From Halorubrum amylolyticum (lineage in GTDB: Archaea > Halobacteriota > Halobacteria > Halobacteriales > Haloferacaceae), in contig NZ_SDJP01000028.1 of NCBI RefSeq assembly GCF_004114995.1, positions 1-35,600 on the forward strand: 35,600 nt of DNA, given 5' to 3'. This document shows, in pieces, positions 16,230 to 25,106 of this stretch. Numbering within the stretch: the first letter of the stretch is position 1; each line of letters opens with the position of its first letter. A program made the translations under genes and the position numbers. The notes below the pieces were generated by a model. It did no database searches. It saw nothing but the letters and a program-made list of their open reading frames with translations, and was not told where the DNA came from.

Positions 16230-16348
16230 GGACTGACGGACGGGACGGACTGACGGACGGGACGGACTGACGGACGGGACGGACTGACGGACGGGACGGA
16301 CTGACGGACGGGGCGGACTGACGGACGGGGCGGACTGACGGACGGGCA
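16230..16348. repeat. 17-bp tandem repeat, seven copies
   Basis: The unit GGACTGACGGACGGGAC is repeated seven times without spacers. Copies 1-4 are identical; copies 5 and 6 change the last A to G (GGGGC), and copy 7 ends GGGCA. The array fills most of the gap between the phosphoesterase and the oxidoreductase. Seventeen is not a multiple of three, so it is not coding. Each unit holds the sub-repeat GACGGAC/GACTGAC, pointing to stepwise slippage. Confidence 0.95.
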
Positions 16349-16415
16349 GCCTGGAGTCCCTTCCGTCGCCCGGCGGCACCCGGAGTTTTATCGCCGCTCC
16401 CGTGCAGATCCCGGT

Positions 16416-18149
16416 ATGCGACACGCGCGGGGACCCCTCCTCACGATCGACCTGACGGACCGGACGGCGTCGGCGACGCCCATCGACGACCGGCTGGACG
16501 CGTTCGTCGGCGGGCGCGGCCTCAACACGTCGCTGGCGTACGACCGGGTCCCGTTCGACGCCGACCCGCTCGGCGCCGAGAACCGGCTCTACCTCTCGAC
16601 GGGACCGATGCAGTACTCGACGACCTCCTACACCGGCCGGATGGCGGCCACGGCGCTCTCGCCGCTCACGGACGGGCTGTGCTCGTCGAACGCGGGCGGG
16701 TTCCTCTCGCGGAACTTCACCGGCGCGGGGTACGCCGCGGTCGAGCTCGTCGGCGCGAGCGACGACCTGCTCGCGGTCCACGTCCGCGAGATCGGCGAGG
16801 ACGGCGAGCCGGACGTGACCTTTGAGGAAGTTCCGGACCTGGAGCAGACGGAGGTGTCGGCCGTCTCCGACCGGTTCGCCGAGAGCCACGACCTGAAGCC
16901 CGAACACGTCGCCTGCGTCGGCCCCGCGGGCGAGAACGGGGTCCGGTTCGCGTCGGTCATGACCTCCGACACGCGGGCGTTCGGGCGCGGCGGGCTCGGC
17001 GCGGTCCTCGGCGCGAAGGGCGTGAAGGCGCTCACCTTCGACGGCGATGCAGAACTCGAGATCGACCTCGACTGGCCCGACGAGGCCGGCGACGTCCACC
17101 GCGAGGCGGCTACCTCCGACTCGATCATGAAGCGACAGGGGACGACGAGCGTGACGGAGCTAGCCAACGAGGTGGACGCGCTCCCGTCGTACTACTTCGC
17201 CGAGACCTCCTTCGAGGGCGCCGCGGGGATCTCCGGCGACCGCGTCGAGGAGAAGAAGCACAAGAAGGGGACCTGCTCCAGCTGCGCGTTCGCCTGCAAG
17301 CTCCCGACGCGCGACGAGGAGACGGGCGTCGAGACCGAGGGGCCGGAGTTCGAGACGGTGATGGCGTTCGGCTCGAACGCGGGCGTCGACGACGTCGTCG
17401 ACGTCATGCGCGCGAACGAGCTGTGCGACGAGCTCGGGATGGACACCATCTCCTGCGGGGACGTCGTCTCGATGTTCTTAGAGAGCGAAGACGAGTTCGG
17501 CAACGCCGACCTCGTCCGGTCGCTCGTCGAGCAGATCGCCTACCGCGAGGGCGTCGGCGACAAACTGGCGGAGGGCGTCCACCGCGCCCACGAGGAGTTC
17601 GGCGCCGACGACTGGACGGTGAAGGGGATGGAGTTCTCCGGCCACGACGGCCGCGCGCTCAACGGGCAGGGGCTCGCGTTCGCGACCGCGAACCGCGGCG
17701 CGGACCACATGTACGGCGAGTTCTACCCGTACGAGTACCCGCTCGTCGGCAACGAGGACGCGCTCGATCCCACGGGGCTAGAGGGGAAGCCGCCGAAGCT
17801 CGTGGCCAAGGAGAACCGCAACGCCGTGCTCGACTCGGCGGTGATCTGTAAGTTCTCGCGGGGCACCGTCACCGACGACCGGCTCGCCGCCCTCCTCGAC
17901 GCCGACTACGACGACCTGCTCGGTCTGGGCGCCCGGATCGTCGAGTTGGAGCGCGCGTTCAACAACGCCCGCGGCTTCGACCGCGGGGACGACACCCTCC
18001 CCTACGCCGACGCCATCGACGGCTTCGAGGCGGGGCTCTCGGAGTACTACGCGCTCCGCGGCTGGACCGAGGACGGGACCGTTCCGGGGTACGGCGGCGA
18101 TCGGAGCGATCTGGACGCCGGAAGCGGAAACGCGTCTGCGGACGACTAG
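16416..18149 (+). CDS. Aldehyde:ferredoxin oxidoreductase family (tungstopterin) enzyme
   Basis: Oxidises an aldehyde to its acid with ferredoxin as electron acceptor, using a tungsten bis-pterin and one 4Fe-4S cluster. The 577-aa protein begins with the AOR N-terminal domain (LLTIDLTDRTASATPIDD, FVGGRGLNTSLAYDRVP, then FLSRNFTGAGYAAVELVG). The cluster ligands are Cys287, Cys290 and Cys294 in CSSCAFAC, and the fourth is probably Cys478 in VICKFSRG. The pterin-contact blocks KGMEFSGHDGRALNGQGLAF and TANRGADHMYGEFYPYEY are present. It is slightly shorter than the roughly 600-aa Pyrococcus enzymes. A TATA (GTTTTATCG, 16385-16393) lies about 25 bases upstream. No molybdopterin or ferredoxin gene is adjacent; the substrate is unknown. 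Confidence 0.93.
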   Translation: MRHARGPLLTIDLTDRTASATPIDDRLDAFVGGRGLNTSLAYDRVPFDADPLGAENRLYLSTGPMQYSTTSYTGRMAATALSPLTDGLCSSNAGGFLSRNFTGAGYAAVELVGASDDLLAVHVREIGEDGEPDVTFEEVPDLEQTEVSAVSDRFAESHDLKPEHVACVGPAGENGVRFASVMTSDTRAFGRGGLGAVLGAKGVKALTFDGDAELEIDLDWPDEAGDVHREAATSDSIMKRQGTTSVTELANEVDALPSYYFAETSFEGAAGISGDRVEEKKHKKGTCSSCAFACKLPTRDEETGVETEGPEFETVMAFGSNAGVDDVVDVMRANELCDELGMDTISCGDVVSMFLESEDEFGNADLVRSLVEQIAYREGVGDKLAEGVHRAHEEFGADDWTVKGMEFSGHDGRALNGQGLAFATANRGADHMYGEFYPYEYPLVGNEDALDPTGLEGKPPKLVAKENRNAVLDSAVICKFSRGTVTDDRLAALLDADYDDLLGLGARIVELERAFNNARGFDRGDDTLPYADAIDGFEAGLSEYYALRGWTEDGTVPGYGGDRSDLDAGSGNASADD

Positions 18150-18178
18150 CCGGCGGCACGGACGAGGCGCTCGGCGCC

Positions 18179-19762
18179 TCAGCCGCCCGTGTCTGGTTCG
18201 TCGAGGTCGGAGCTCCCGGCGTCCGCATCCGGGCGGGCGCCCGCGGTCTCGATCCCGCGGAACTCGAACCGCGCGCCGCCGTCGGCGGCGTCGACGAGGT
18301 CGAGGGTCCACCCGTGCGCGTCGGCCACCTCGGCGACGATCTTGAGGCCGAAGCCGGTCCCCTCCGGGTCGGTCGAGACGCCGGCGTCGAACACCTCGCC
18401 GCGCCGGTCCGCGGGGACGCCGGGGCCGTCGTCCTCGACGTAGAATCCGCCGTCGTCGGGGAGGACGCCGATCTCGACGCGGACCGACTCGTCGGCGTGG
18501 GCGACCGCGTTGGCGAACAGGTTCTCCAGCGCCTGTCGGAGTCGGCTCCGGTCGGTGCGGAGCCGGAGGTCGTCGGCGACGACGAGCTCGGCGGACGCGG
18601 TGTCCACGCTGTCCCAGCACTCCTCCGCCAGCCCCGCGAGCGAGACCGGCTCCGTCTCGTCGATGGCGGCTCCCTGCCGCGCGAGCGTCAGCATGTCCTC
18701 CACCAGCGCCTCCATCCGTTCGAGCGAGCGGGCGACGGTGTCGATCTCGGCCATGTCCTCGTGCTCAGCTCGGAGGCGATCGCGGACCAGATCGAGGTTC
18801 CCCGTCGCGACGTTGAGCGGGCTCCGGAGGTCGTGGGAGACGAGGCCGGCGAATTCCTCCAGCCGGTCGCGCTCGCGGGCGATCTCCCGCTCGCGGACCC
18901 GGAGCTGACGCTCCCGCTCGATCCGGACGAACACCATCGTGACGGTGGCCGCCCAGAGGCGCGCGACGGCGAGGTCGGACTCGTCGAACGCGTCCGGTTC
19001 CGTGGTTCCGACGTTGATGAGCCCGTACCGGCCGAGCGGGAGGATCAGCTCGCTGCGGATCGGCGAGTCAGGGTTGTGCCGCTCCGGGTCGGCGTGCGTG
19101 TCCGCCACGTACGCCGGCTCTCCGGACTCGAACACTTCCCACGAGATGCTGGACGCCTCCGGGGCGAAGGTCGGGTGATCGCCGACGAGCTCGTCGGCCG
19201 CGTCGGTCCAGACGACCGGATCGAGGAGGTCGCGGTCCTCGTCGTACAGCCAGATCGCCGCGATCGGGTGCCCGAGCACCTCCTCGACGTACTCGACCGC
19301 GGACTCCGCGGCGAACTCCCGGTCGGTCGTCTTCAGCAGGTCTTGGGTCGCCTCGTGAAGGGCCTCCAGCGTCCGCGTCCGGCGGTGGAGCTCTGCCTGC
19401 TGGGCGCGCTCCTCCCTGACGTCGACGATCGTGGCGACGAGGTACGTCTCGCCGTCGCGCTCGAACGGGCCGAGGCTGAGCGTCACGGGCACCTCCGTCC
19501 CGTCGGCGCGCCGCGCGCACAGGTCCAGGCTCGCCGCCATCGAGCGCGGCTCGGGCTCGGCGACGTAGCGGTGGAGCTCCTCGCCGGCCGCGCCGTCGTC
19601 GGGGTCGTACAGCAGCGTCTCGAAGTCGGTCCCCTCCACCCCCGCCGGCGTGTACCCGAGGACCGTCTCGACCCGTCCGTTTCCGGCCCGGACGACGCCG
19701 TCGCCGTCGACGATCACGACCGCGTCAGGGATGCCCTCCAACGCCTCCGGGAATCGCTCCAT
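18179..19762 (-). CDS. PAS-GAF sensor histidine kinase
   Basis: A 527-aa soluble sensor kinase. Domains: a PAS domain (about 8-115, VVIVDGDGVVRAGN to YLVATIVDVREERA); a GAF domain (about 135-285); a coiled linker; HisKA with phospho-accepting His310 in LVSHDLRSPLN; and HATPase_c with the N box ALENLFANAVAHA (411-423), the G1 box VEDDGPGVPADR (442-453) and the G2 box GTGFGLKIVAEV. There are no membrane segments, so it probably reads an internal signal such as redox or light. No response regulator is next to it, as is common in haloarchaea. Its ATG is two bases after the stop of the DUF5806 gene, so the two are almost surely cotranscribed. Confidence 0.94.
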   Translation of the reverse strand: MERFPEALEGIPDAVVIVDGDGVVRAGNGRVETVLGYTPAGVEGTDFETLLYDPDDGAAGEELHRYVAEPEPRSMAASLDLCARRADGTEVPVTLSLGPFERDGETYLVATIVDVREERAQQAELHRRTRTLEALHEATQDLLKTTDREFAAESAVEYVEEVLGHPIAAIWLYDEDRDLLDPVVWTDAADELVGDHPTFAPEASSISWEVFESGEPAYVADTHADPERHNPDSPIRSELILPLGRYGLINVGTTEPDAFDESDLAVARLWAATVTMVFVRIERERQLRVREREIARERDRLEEFAGLVSHDLRSPLNVATGNLDLVRDRLRAEHEDMAEIDTVARSLERMEALVEDMLTLARQGAAIDETEPVSLAGLAEECWDSVDTASAELVVADDLRLRTDRSRLRQALENLFANAVAHADESVRVEIGVLPDDGGFYVEDDGPGVPADRRGEVFDAGVSTDPEGTGFGLKIVAEVADAHGWTLDLVDAADGGARFEFRGIETAGARPDADAGSSDLDEPDTGG

Positions 19763-19764
19763 CG

Positions 19765-20649
19765 CTACTCCTCGCTCGGCTCGTGGACGTGCCCGCACTC
19801 GGGACACCGGACCTCCTCGCCGCGGAGGTCCGCGGAGGAGGCGCGCACCTCGCGCATCACCTCGCTGATCTTGTCCTCCGCTTCGAGCTCGTCGGCGACC
19901 GCGAGGTCGACCCCCTCGACCTCCAGCAGGAACTTCGCGACCTCCGTCACCTCGTACATCATCTCGTCTAAGTCCTCCGCGGTGAAGAAGCCGGACATCG
20001 CGCCGTAGAGGAACGTCGCGCCCGCCTTCGTCACCTTCTCCTCGAAGGAGTACCGCGCCTGATTGACCGCCTGCGGCGTGTACGTGTCGGTCATGAAGGG
20101 GACCAGCTCGGGGAGATTCTCGCCGATCTTCGTCATCTCGACGCCCGTCTCGGTGCGGAAGTCGGCGCAGAGCCGCGCGATCGCCCACTCCCGGGCCGTG
20201 ATGTACGTCCGGTCGCGGAGGAAGTCGTTGACGCGCTCGTAGCGCGCCCCGTCCATCTTCTTGAACCGCTCGTACTTGCGGACCTCCGGGGGGATCTGCC
20301 CCTGCGCTTGTTCCTGTTCTTGCGCTTGTTCCTGTTCTTGCGCTTGCTCCTGCTCCCGATCGGCGCCCCCGGTGTCACCGTCGATCGCGTCGCCTCCGCT
20401 GTCGCTGCCCGCACCCCGCCCGTCCGCTTCGTCGTTGGGGGTCTCGTCATCTGGCGCGTTGTCGTCCGGAATTTCGCCATCTGGTGCCCCGTCGTCTGAC
20501 GTCGCGCCGCCGGGCGTTTCGCCGTCGATCCCGTCGGCATCCGTCGCCGAGGAGTCGTCGACCGGCTCCGACCCCTCCGCCGTGGCGTCCGCGGTCTCGG
20601 GGGCGTCGTCCGATCCCTCGTCCGACGCGGGATCGGTTGGTTCGTTCAT
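19765..20649 (-). CDS. DUF5806 family protein with acidic and EQ-rich N-terminus
   Basis: A 294-aa haloarchaeal protein. Residues 1-95 are disordered and acidic (S, D, E, T, P, G). Next comes a glutamine/glutamate repeat of about 20 residues (EQEQAQ three times), encoded by imperfect 18-bp repeats near 20300-20350. The conserved DUF5806 part starts at PPEVRKYERFKKMDGARYER and includes YITAREWAIARLCADFRTET, GENLPELVPFMTDTYTPQAV and FLLEVEGVDLAVADELEAED. The end has a possible zinc knuckle, CPECGHVH. Its function is unknown. The tight spacing to the sensor kinase suggests a shared regulatory task. A TATA-like CCCTTTTGTT lies upstream. Confidence 0.88.
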   Translation of the reverse strand: MNEPTDPASDEGSDDAPETADATAEGSEPVDDSSATDADGIDGETPGGATSDDGAPDGEIPDDNAPDDETPNDEADGRGAGSDSGGDAIDGDTGGADREQEQAQEQEQAQEQEQAQGQIPPEVRKYERFKKMDGARYERVNDFLRDRTYITAREWAIARLCADFRTETGVEMTKIGENLPELVPFMTDTYTPQAVNQARYSFEEKVTKAGATFLYGAMSGFFTAEDLDEMMYEVTEVAKFLLEVEGVDLAVADELEAEDKISEVMREVRASSADLRGEEVRCPECGHVHEPSEE

Positions 20650-20784
20650 GTCTTTAGTAACCTTACCCCCGAACAAAAGGGTTGTCGGTGGGGTCGAGTC
20701 TGGAATCGTCGGGACCGCCGGGACCACCGAGATCGACCGCCGATCGGAGATCCATTTTTGTACCGGGGTGCGGACGTGAGTCGT

Positions 20785-21153
20785 ATGAAGGTGCTTTGCG
20801 GGATCGGCGGCAGCGACGACTCGTTCCGCGCGCTCGACCGGACCGTCGAGCGGGCGGCGGTCGCGGACGACGACCTCACGGTCGCGGTGGTCGAGAACCC
20901 GAACTCGTCGGTGGAGCCGGACGAGGTCGCGCGACGGGCCGAGTCGGCGGTCGAGGAGGCGGGGCTCGACGCCGAGGTCCGGCTGGTCGAGGGCGATCCG
21001 GGGAGCCGGCTCGTGGAGATCGCCGAGACGGAGGGGTTCGAGGAGATCGTCCTCGGCGGCGGCCACACGAGCCCGATGGGGAAGATCACGATCGGGTCGA
21101 TCGCCGAGTTCGTCCTGTTGAACGCAAAGACGTCCGTCACGCTGGTCAGATGA
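20785..21153 (+). CDS. Single-domain UspA-like protein
   Basis: A 122-aa universal stress protein homologue starting at ATG 20785 (MKVLCGIGGSDDSFRALD), leaderless behind the TATA CATTTTTGTACC (20753-20763). The C-terminal nucleotide motif is altered: GGGHTSPMGKITIGSIAEFV, where the classic first G-x2-G is followed by His-Thr-Ser-Pro. The family core remains. ATP binding is therefore uncertain. Its stop codon overlaps the ATG of the next gene (ATGA), so it is translationally coupled to an acetyltransferase. Confidence 0.88.
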   Translation: MKVLCGIGGSDDSFRALDRTVERAAVADDDLTVAVVENPNSSVEPDEVARRAESAVEEAGLDAEVRLVEGDPGSRLVEIAETEGFEEIVLGGGHTSPMGKITIGSIAEFVLLNAKTSVTLVR

Positions 21154-21770
21154 GCGACCGTGGATTCCCCGAGGCGGTGGCCGACGAGTTCCCCGCTCCG
21201 CCCACGGAGTTCACCGATCGGGAGGGCCGCACCGTCGAGATCCGTCCCTACGAGGGCACCGAGGAGGGGTACGAGGCGCTCGTCGAGATGTACGACGCCT
21301 TCGACCCCGCCGACCGCGCGCAGGGCATCCCGCCGGGCGGCGAGGACCGCATCCGCGAGTGGTTAGACGCGATCCTCGGCGACGACTGCCTCAACGTGAT
21401 CGCGTGGTGCGGCGACGAGGCCGCCGGCCACGCGACGCTGGTGCCCGACGACGACGCCTACGAGCTGGCGATCTTCGTCCATCAGGAGTACCAACGCGCG
21501 GGCATCGGCACGCACCTCATCCGGGGGCTGCTCGGCCACGGACAGGCCGAGGGCGTCCGGAAGGTGTGGCTCACCGTCGAGCGGTGGAACCGCGCGGCCG
21601 TCTCGCTGTACAAGAAGATCGGGTTCGAGACCTCCGACGCCGAGAGCTTCGAGCTGGAGATGGGGCTCCGGCTGAACCCGGACGCGGACGGGGAGACCGA
21701 CTCTGGCGGGGACGGGGAGACCGACTCTGGCGGGGACGGGGAGACCGACTCTGGCGGGGACGCCGACTAG
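21150..21770 (+). CDS. GNAT-family N-acetyltransferase with repeat tail
   Basis: A 206-aa acetyl-CoA-dependent acetyltransferase. The GNAT core spans about residues 25-175: [20 protein letters not shown] at the start, motif A as [20 protein letters not shown] (the acetyl-CoA phosphate loop QRAGIG) and motif B as [18 protein letters not shown]. The acceptor is unknown. The C-terminus is three exact copies of an eight-residue unit, GETDSGGD, encoded by a 24-bp tandem repeat at 21687-21758. This acidic tail is not part of the fold. The start ATG overlaps the stop of the upstream Usp gene. Confidence 0.9.
   Translation: MSDRGFPEAVADEFPAPPTEFTDREGRTVEIRPYEGTEEGYEALVEMYDAFDPADRAQGIPPGGEDRIREWLDAILGDDCLNVIAWCGDEAAGHATLVPDDDAYELAIFVHQEYQRAGIGTHLIRGLLGHGQAEGVRKVWLTVERWNRAAVSLYKKIGFETSDAESFELEMGLRLNPDADGETDSGGDGETDSGGDGETDSGGDAD
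21687..21758 (+). repeat. 24-bp in-frame tandem repeat, three copies
   Basis: Three identical 24-bp units at 21687-21710, 21711-21734 and 21735-21758 encode GETDSGGD repeats at the end of the acetyltransferase. Perfect identity, including third positions, points to recent duplication. Confidence 0.95.
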
Positions 21771-21855
21771 GCCACGCGACTCGCCCCGTCGCCCGAGGGG
21801 CGTAGCGTTGGCCGGGATCTTCAAGCCTTTACGTGCGGCCGGCGAGCGCTCCGGT

Positions 21856-22479
21856 ATGAGTTACCGGATACTTCTGCTGGGGGCGCCGGGCGCCGGAAAG
21901 GGCACGCAGAGCACGAAGCTCGCCGAGGAGTACGGCGTCGAGCACGTCACCACGGGCGACGCGCTCCGCGCGAACAAGGACATGGAGACCGAGTACGGCA
22001 CGCCCCGATCGTTCATGGAGGCGGGGGAGCTGGTCCCCGACCCGGTCGTCAACGAGATCGTCGAGGCCGCGCTGGCGGATGCCGACGGGTTCGTGCTCGA
22101 CGGCTACCCGCGCAACCTCGATCAGGCGGAGTACCTCTCGGAGATCACGGATCTCGACGCCGTGATCTACCTCGACGTCGACGAGGAGGTGCTCGTCGAC
22201 CGGCTCACCGGCCGCCGCGTCTGTGACGACTGCGGCGCGAACTTCCACGTCGACTTCCAGCCGCCCGAGGAGGAGGGCGTCTGCGACGAGTGCGGCGGCG
22301 AACTGATCCAGCGCGACGACGACACCGAGGAGACCGCGCGCGAGCGCCTCGACGTGTTCTACGAGAACACCGAGCCCGTCATCGAGCACTTCCGCGACGA
22401 GGGCGACCTCGTCGAGGTCGACGGCGAGGCGGCGCCCGACGAGGTCTTCGAGCGCATCGGCGACGTTCTCGACGAGTAA
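21856..22479 (+). CDS. adk: Adenylate kinase (zinc-lid type)
   Basis: Interconverts ATP+AMP and 2 ADP. The 207-aa protein begins [20 protein letters not shown] with P-loop GAPGAGKGT (residues 9-17). The AMP site is [17 protein letters not shown], and [13 protein letters not shown] is the conserved ADK signature. The lid carries two CxxC pairs (CDDC and CDEC), typical of a zinc-stabilised lid. The start follows a TATA-like GCCTTTACG (about 21824-21832) by some 25 bases. It precedes the DUF106 gene, an order common in archaeal sec/ribosomal clusters. Confidence 0.96.
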   Translation: MSYRILLLGAPGAGKGTQSTKLAEEYGVEHVTTGDALRANKDMETEYGTPRSFMEAGELVPDPVVNEIVEAALADADGFVLDGYPRNLDQAEYLSEITDLDAVIYLDVDEEVLVDRLTGRRVCDDCGANFHVDFQPPEEEGVCDECGGELIQRDDDTEETARERLDVFYENTEPVIEHFRDEGDLVEVDGEAAPDEVFERIGDVLDE

Positions 22480-22616
22480 CGGTCGGACCGACGCGGCGGA
22501 TCGGGGCGTCGACCGGCCTCGCGGAAACGGCCCGGTCGCCCGCCGGGATCGCGGCGACCACCCGGTCGCCGGCGATCCTGCAAGGTTCTTAACTGTCGAC
22601 CGACAACCGAGCGGTA

Positions 22617-23531
22617 ATGAGCAAGGTCGAACGGAGGGTCCGCTCGCTGGTCAGCGAGGACGGCGAGATGCGAGACGCCGTCGAGGTCGTCCTCGATAGC
22701 GCCACGAACGGCGAGGTCCAGTGGATCGACGTCCGCGACGAGATCACGAGCGGCCAGTGGGGCCGGCTCATCGAGAAGGAGATCCTCGTCGACGGCGACA
22801 CCGGGTTCGCGCTGGCGGACCGCGACGCTATCGAGGCGGGGCTGGAGGACGACGACGGCGGTCTCGCAGGCGGCGGCGATGTCGACACCCCGGAGACGAG
22901 CACGTGGTCCAAGTGGGATAAGATCGCCGGGATCGCCACGCTGGGCGCGTTCGTCGGCTACGCCGTCAACCCGGTCCGCAACGCGATCGCCGGCGCCTTC
23001 GATATCGTGTTGGGACCGCTTCTCAACGTCGTCCCCTTCTACGTCGTGGTCATGGTGATCGCGCTCGCGACGGGGCTGTACTCGACCCTGCTGCGCGCGG
23101 GGCTCATGGACATGGAGAAGATGAGCGCGTACCAGGACCGGATGAAAGACATTCAGGACCGCCGTAAAGAGGCCAAGGAGCGCGACGATCAGGAGGCGCT
23201 CGACGCCATTCAGGACGAGCAGATGGACGCGATGGGCGACCAGCTCGGGATGTTCAAAGAGCAGTTCCGCCCGATGGTGTGGATCATGTTCCTCACGATC
23301 CCGGCGTTCCTGTGGATGTTCTGGGTGATCGGCTACCGTGGCTCTACCGCCGCGTATCCCGATGTCGCCGCCCAAGAGCTGGTGGTCCCGCTCGCGGGCA
23401 CCGTCACGTGGGACACGGGCATCGTCGGCCCGATGCAGATGTGGATCGTCTGGTACTTCCTGTGTTCGATGGCGTTCACCCAGCTCGTCCAGAAGAGCCT
23501 CAACATCGAGATGTCGCCGTCGTCGTCCTGA
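22617..23531 (+). CDS. DUF106 / EMC3-TMCO1-like membrane insertase
   Basis: A 304-aa membrane protein of the DUF106 family, the archaeal relatives of YidC/Oxa1, EMC3 and TMCO1 that help insert membrane proteins. A soluble N-terminal region (1-100) with acidic stretches precedes three or more helices: the segment near ATLGAFVGYAV, VVPFYVVVMVIALATGLYST, VWIMFLTIPAFLWMFWVIGY and MWIVWYFLCSMAFTQLV. Between helices is the charged coiled coil MSAYQDRMKDIQDRRKEAKE, the hallmark cytoplasmic hairpin. A TATA-like GTTCTTAAC (22584-22592) lies about 25 bases ahead. It directly follows adk. Confidence 0.92.
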   Translation: MSKVERRVRSLVSEDGEMRDAVEVVLDSATNGEVQWIDVRDEITSGQWGRLIEKEILVDGDTGFALADRDAIEAGLEDDDGGLAGGGDVDTPETSTWSKWDKIAGIATLGAFVGYAVNPVRNAIAGAFDIVLGPLLNVVPFYVVVMVIALATGLYSTLLRAGLMDMEKMSAYQDRMKDIQDRRKEAKERDDQEALDAIQDEQMDAMGDQLGMFKEQFRPMVWIMFLTIPAFLWMFWVIGYRGSTAAYPDVAAQELVVPLAGTVTWDTGIVGPMQMWIVWYFLCSMAFTQLVQKSLNIEMSPSSS

Positions 23532-23556
23532 TCGCGGCGCCGACCGCGGCGAGTCG

Positions 23557-23601
23557 CGGAAGCGCCGGTCACGGAAGCGCCGGTCACGGAAGCGCCCGCG
23601 G
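23557..23601. repeat. 15-bp tandem repeat, three copies
   Basis: The unit CGGAAGCGCCGGTCA is present twice exactly (23557-23571, 23572-23586) and once with a diverged end (23587-23601). It lies between the DUF106 gene and phoU. Confidence 0.85.
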
Positions 23602-23677
23602 CGGGCGGACGTTCGATCGGAACCCGTCGGTCGGCGACGTGTTTTTGTACGTTCGGAGAGGGTGATACGCCAACACG

Positions 23678-24352
23678 ATGCCACGCGAACAGTACCAGAC
23701 GAAACTTGAGGGGCTTCGGGACGACGTGCTCTACATGAGCGAGCTCGTCGCCGATCGGCTCCGGATGGGCCTCGACGCCCTGGAGCGGCAGGACGGCGAA
23801 CTGGGCGAGAAGGTCATCACCGGCGACGCCGAGATAAACGATCTGTACCTCGAACTGGAGGGGAAGTGTACGGACCTCATCGCGCTCCAGCAGCCGGTCG
23901 CGGGCGATCTGCGCTTCATCGCGGCCTCGTTCAAGATCATCACCGACCTCGAACGGATCGCCGACCTCGCGACGAACCTCGGCGAGTACGCCAAGCAGGC
24001 CGACCGCGAGGTGTTCCCCGACGTCGACGTCCAGCGCATCGGCGACGATACGCTGGCGATGCTCGACGACGCGATGGCCGCCTACGCCGGGTCGGACCCC
24101 GAGAGCTGTTTCGCGGTCGCCGAGGCCGACGACGGCGTCGACGCCGCCTGCGAGGCCGCCAGCGACCTCGTCGTGCGCGACCTGATCGAGCGCGACGAGC
24201 TCCGCGAGGAGGCGGACGTGGAGGGGACGATGCAGAACGTCTCGCGGCTCCTGCTCACGATCCGCGATCTCGAACGCGTCGGCGACCACGCGGTCAACAT
24301 CGCGGCGCGCTCGCTGTACATGATCGAGAACGACGACGCGCTGCTGTACTGA
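23678..24352 (+). CDS. phoU: PhoU-family phosphate regulator
   Basis: A 224-aa all-helical protein of two PhoU repeats (about 1-110 and 115-224). Each has the metal-binding motif region: FIAASFKIITDLERIADLAT in the first and LLTIRDLERVGDHAVNIAAR in the second. Family members restrain phosphate uptake and signalling. No pst genes or kinase are adjacent, so it may act on a distant Pst system or on PiT-type transport such as the permease in this window. A TATA-like GTTTTTGTACG (23641-23651) is about 30 bases ahead. The thioesterase gene starts five bases after the stop. Confidence 0.93.
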   Translation: MPREQYQTKLEGLRDDVLYMSELVADRLRMGLDALERQDGELGEKVITGDAEINDLYLELEGKCTDLIALQQPVAGDLRFIAASFKIITDLERIADLATNLGEYAKQADREVFPDVDVQRIGDDTLAMLDDAMAAYAGSDPESCFAVAEADDGVDAACEAASDLVVRDLIERDELREEADVEGTMQNVSRLLLTIRDLERVGDHAVNIAARSLYMIENDDALLY

Positions 24353-24357
24353 CCGCC

Positions 24358-24756
24358 GTGGGAACATACACCACCGAGATCGACGTTCGGTTTCGCGACA
24401 TCGACGCGATGGGTCACGTCAACAACGCCGTCTACGCGACGTACCTCGAACAGGCGCGGACCGAGTACTTCCGAGACGTGCTCGACGCCGACCTCTCCGC
24501 GCTGGCGACGGTGTTGGCGTCGCTGTCGATCGACTTCCGGCGTCCGGTCGAACTGACGGACGGGGTCGTCACCGTCGCGATCGACATCGCCGAACTCGGC
24601 ACCTCCAGCGTGACGATGACCCACGACGTTCGTGTCGGCGGCGAGGTCGTCGCCGAGGCGGAGGCGACGCTGGTGAGCCTCGATCCGGACTCCGGCGAGC
24701 CCGCTCCCGTCCCGGACGAATACCGGTCGACGATCGAGTCGTACCACGGGATCTGA
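24358..24756 (+). CDS. Hotdog-fold acyl-CoA thioesterase (4HBT type)
   Basis: A 132-aa single hotdog domain that should hydrolyse an acyl-CoA thioester. The signature VRFRDIDAMGHVNNAVYATY (about residues 10-29) is the 4HBT active-site loop and helix, with Asp in RFRDID and the HVNN turn. The FRRPVELTDGVVTVAIDIAE and SVTMTHDVRVGGEVVAEAEA strands complete the fold. The start is GTG 24358, five bases after phoU; no ATG fits the N-terminus. Coupled translation from phoU is likely, though a functional link is not obvious. Confidence 0.9.
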   Translation: MGTYTTEIDVRFRDIDAMGHVNNAVYATYLEQARTEYFRDVLDADLSALATVLASLSIDFRRPVELTDGVVTVAIDIAELGTSSVTMTHDVRVGGEVVAEAEATLVSLDPDSGEPAPVPDEYRSTIESYHGI

Positions 24757-24866
24757 CGGGGGAGATCCGTCCGCCTGCTCGCCGTCGCTGCCCGACGCCC
24801 ACCGTTCGCACCCCCACCCGCCGGCGACACCCTACCTTCTTGCCGCCGCGCGCCGATCGGTCGCGT

Positions 24867-25106
24867 ATGTCCGTTCGACTGTACGCCCTCGACGGGTGTC
24901 CCCACTGCGAGGCGGTGTCCGACGCGCTCGACGAGGCCGGCGTCGCGTACGAGACAGAGTGGGTCGACGCGCTCCACTCCGACCGCGACGAGGTGAAGCG
25001 GGTCAGCGGCCAGCGCGGCGTCCCCGTCCTGATCGACGAGGAGCGCGGCGTGACGATGTCGGAGAGCGCGAACATCGTGGAGTACGTCGAGCGGAGCCTC
25101 GCATGA
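24867..25106 (+). CDS. Glutaredoxin-like thiol protein
   Basis: A 79-aa thioredoxin-fold protein resembling glutaredoxins and the N-terminal domain of glutathione transferases. The active site is CPHC (Cys10, Cys13) in LDGCPHCEAV; the cis-proline is in RGVPVLID, and the MSESANIVEYVE block binds the thiol ligand in relatives. Haloarchaea use gamma-glutamylcysteine rather than glutathione, so that is the plausible partner (inference). Its stop overlaps the start of the adenosyltransferase gene (ATGA). Confidence 0.92.
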   Translation: MSVRLYALDGCPHCEAVSDALDEAGVAYETEWVDALHSDRDEVKRVSGQRGVPVLIDEERGVTMSESANIVEYVERSLA

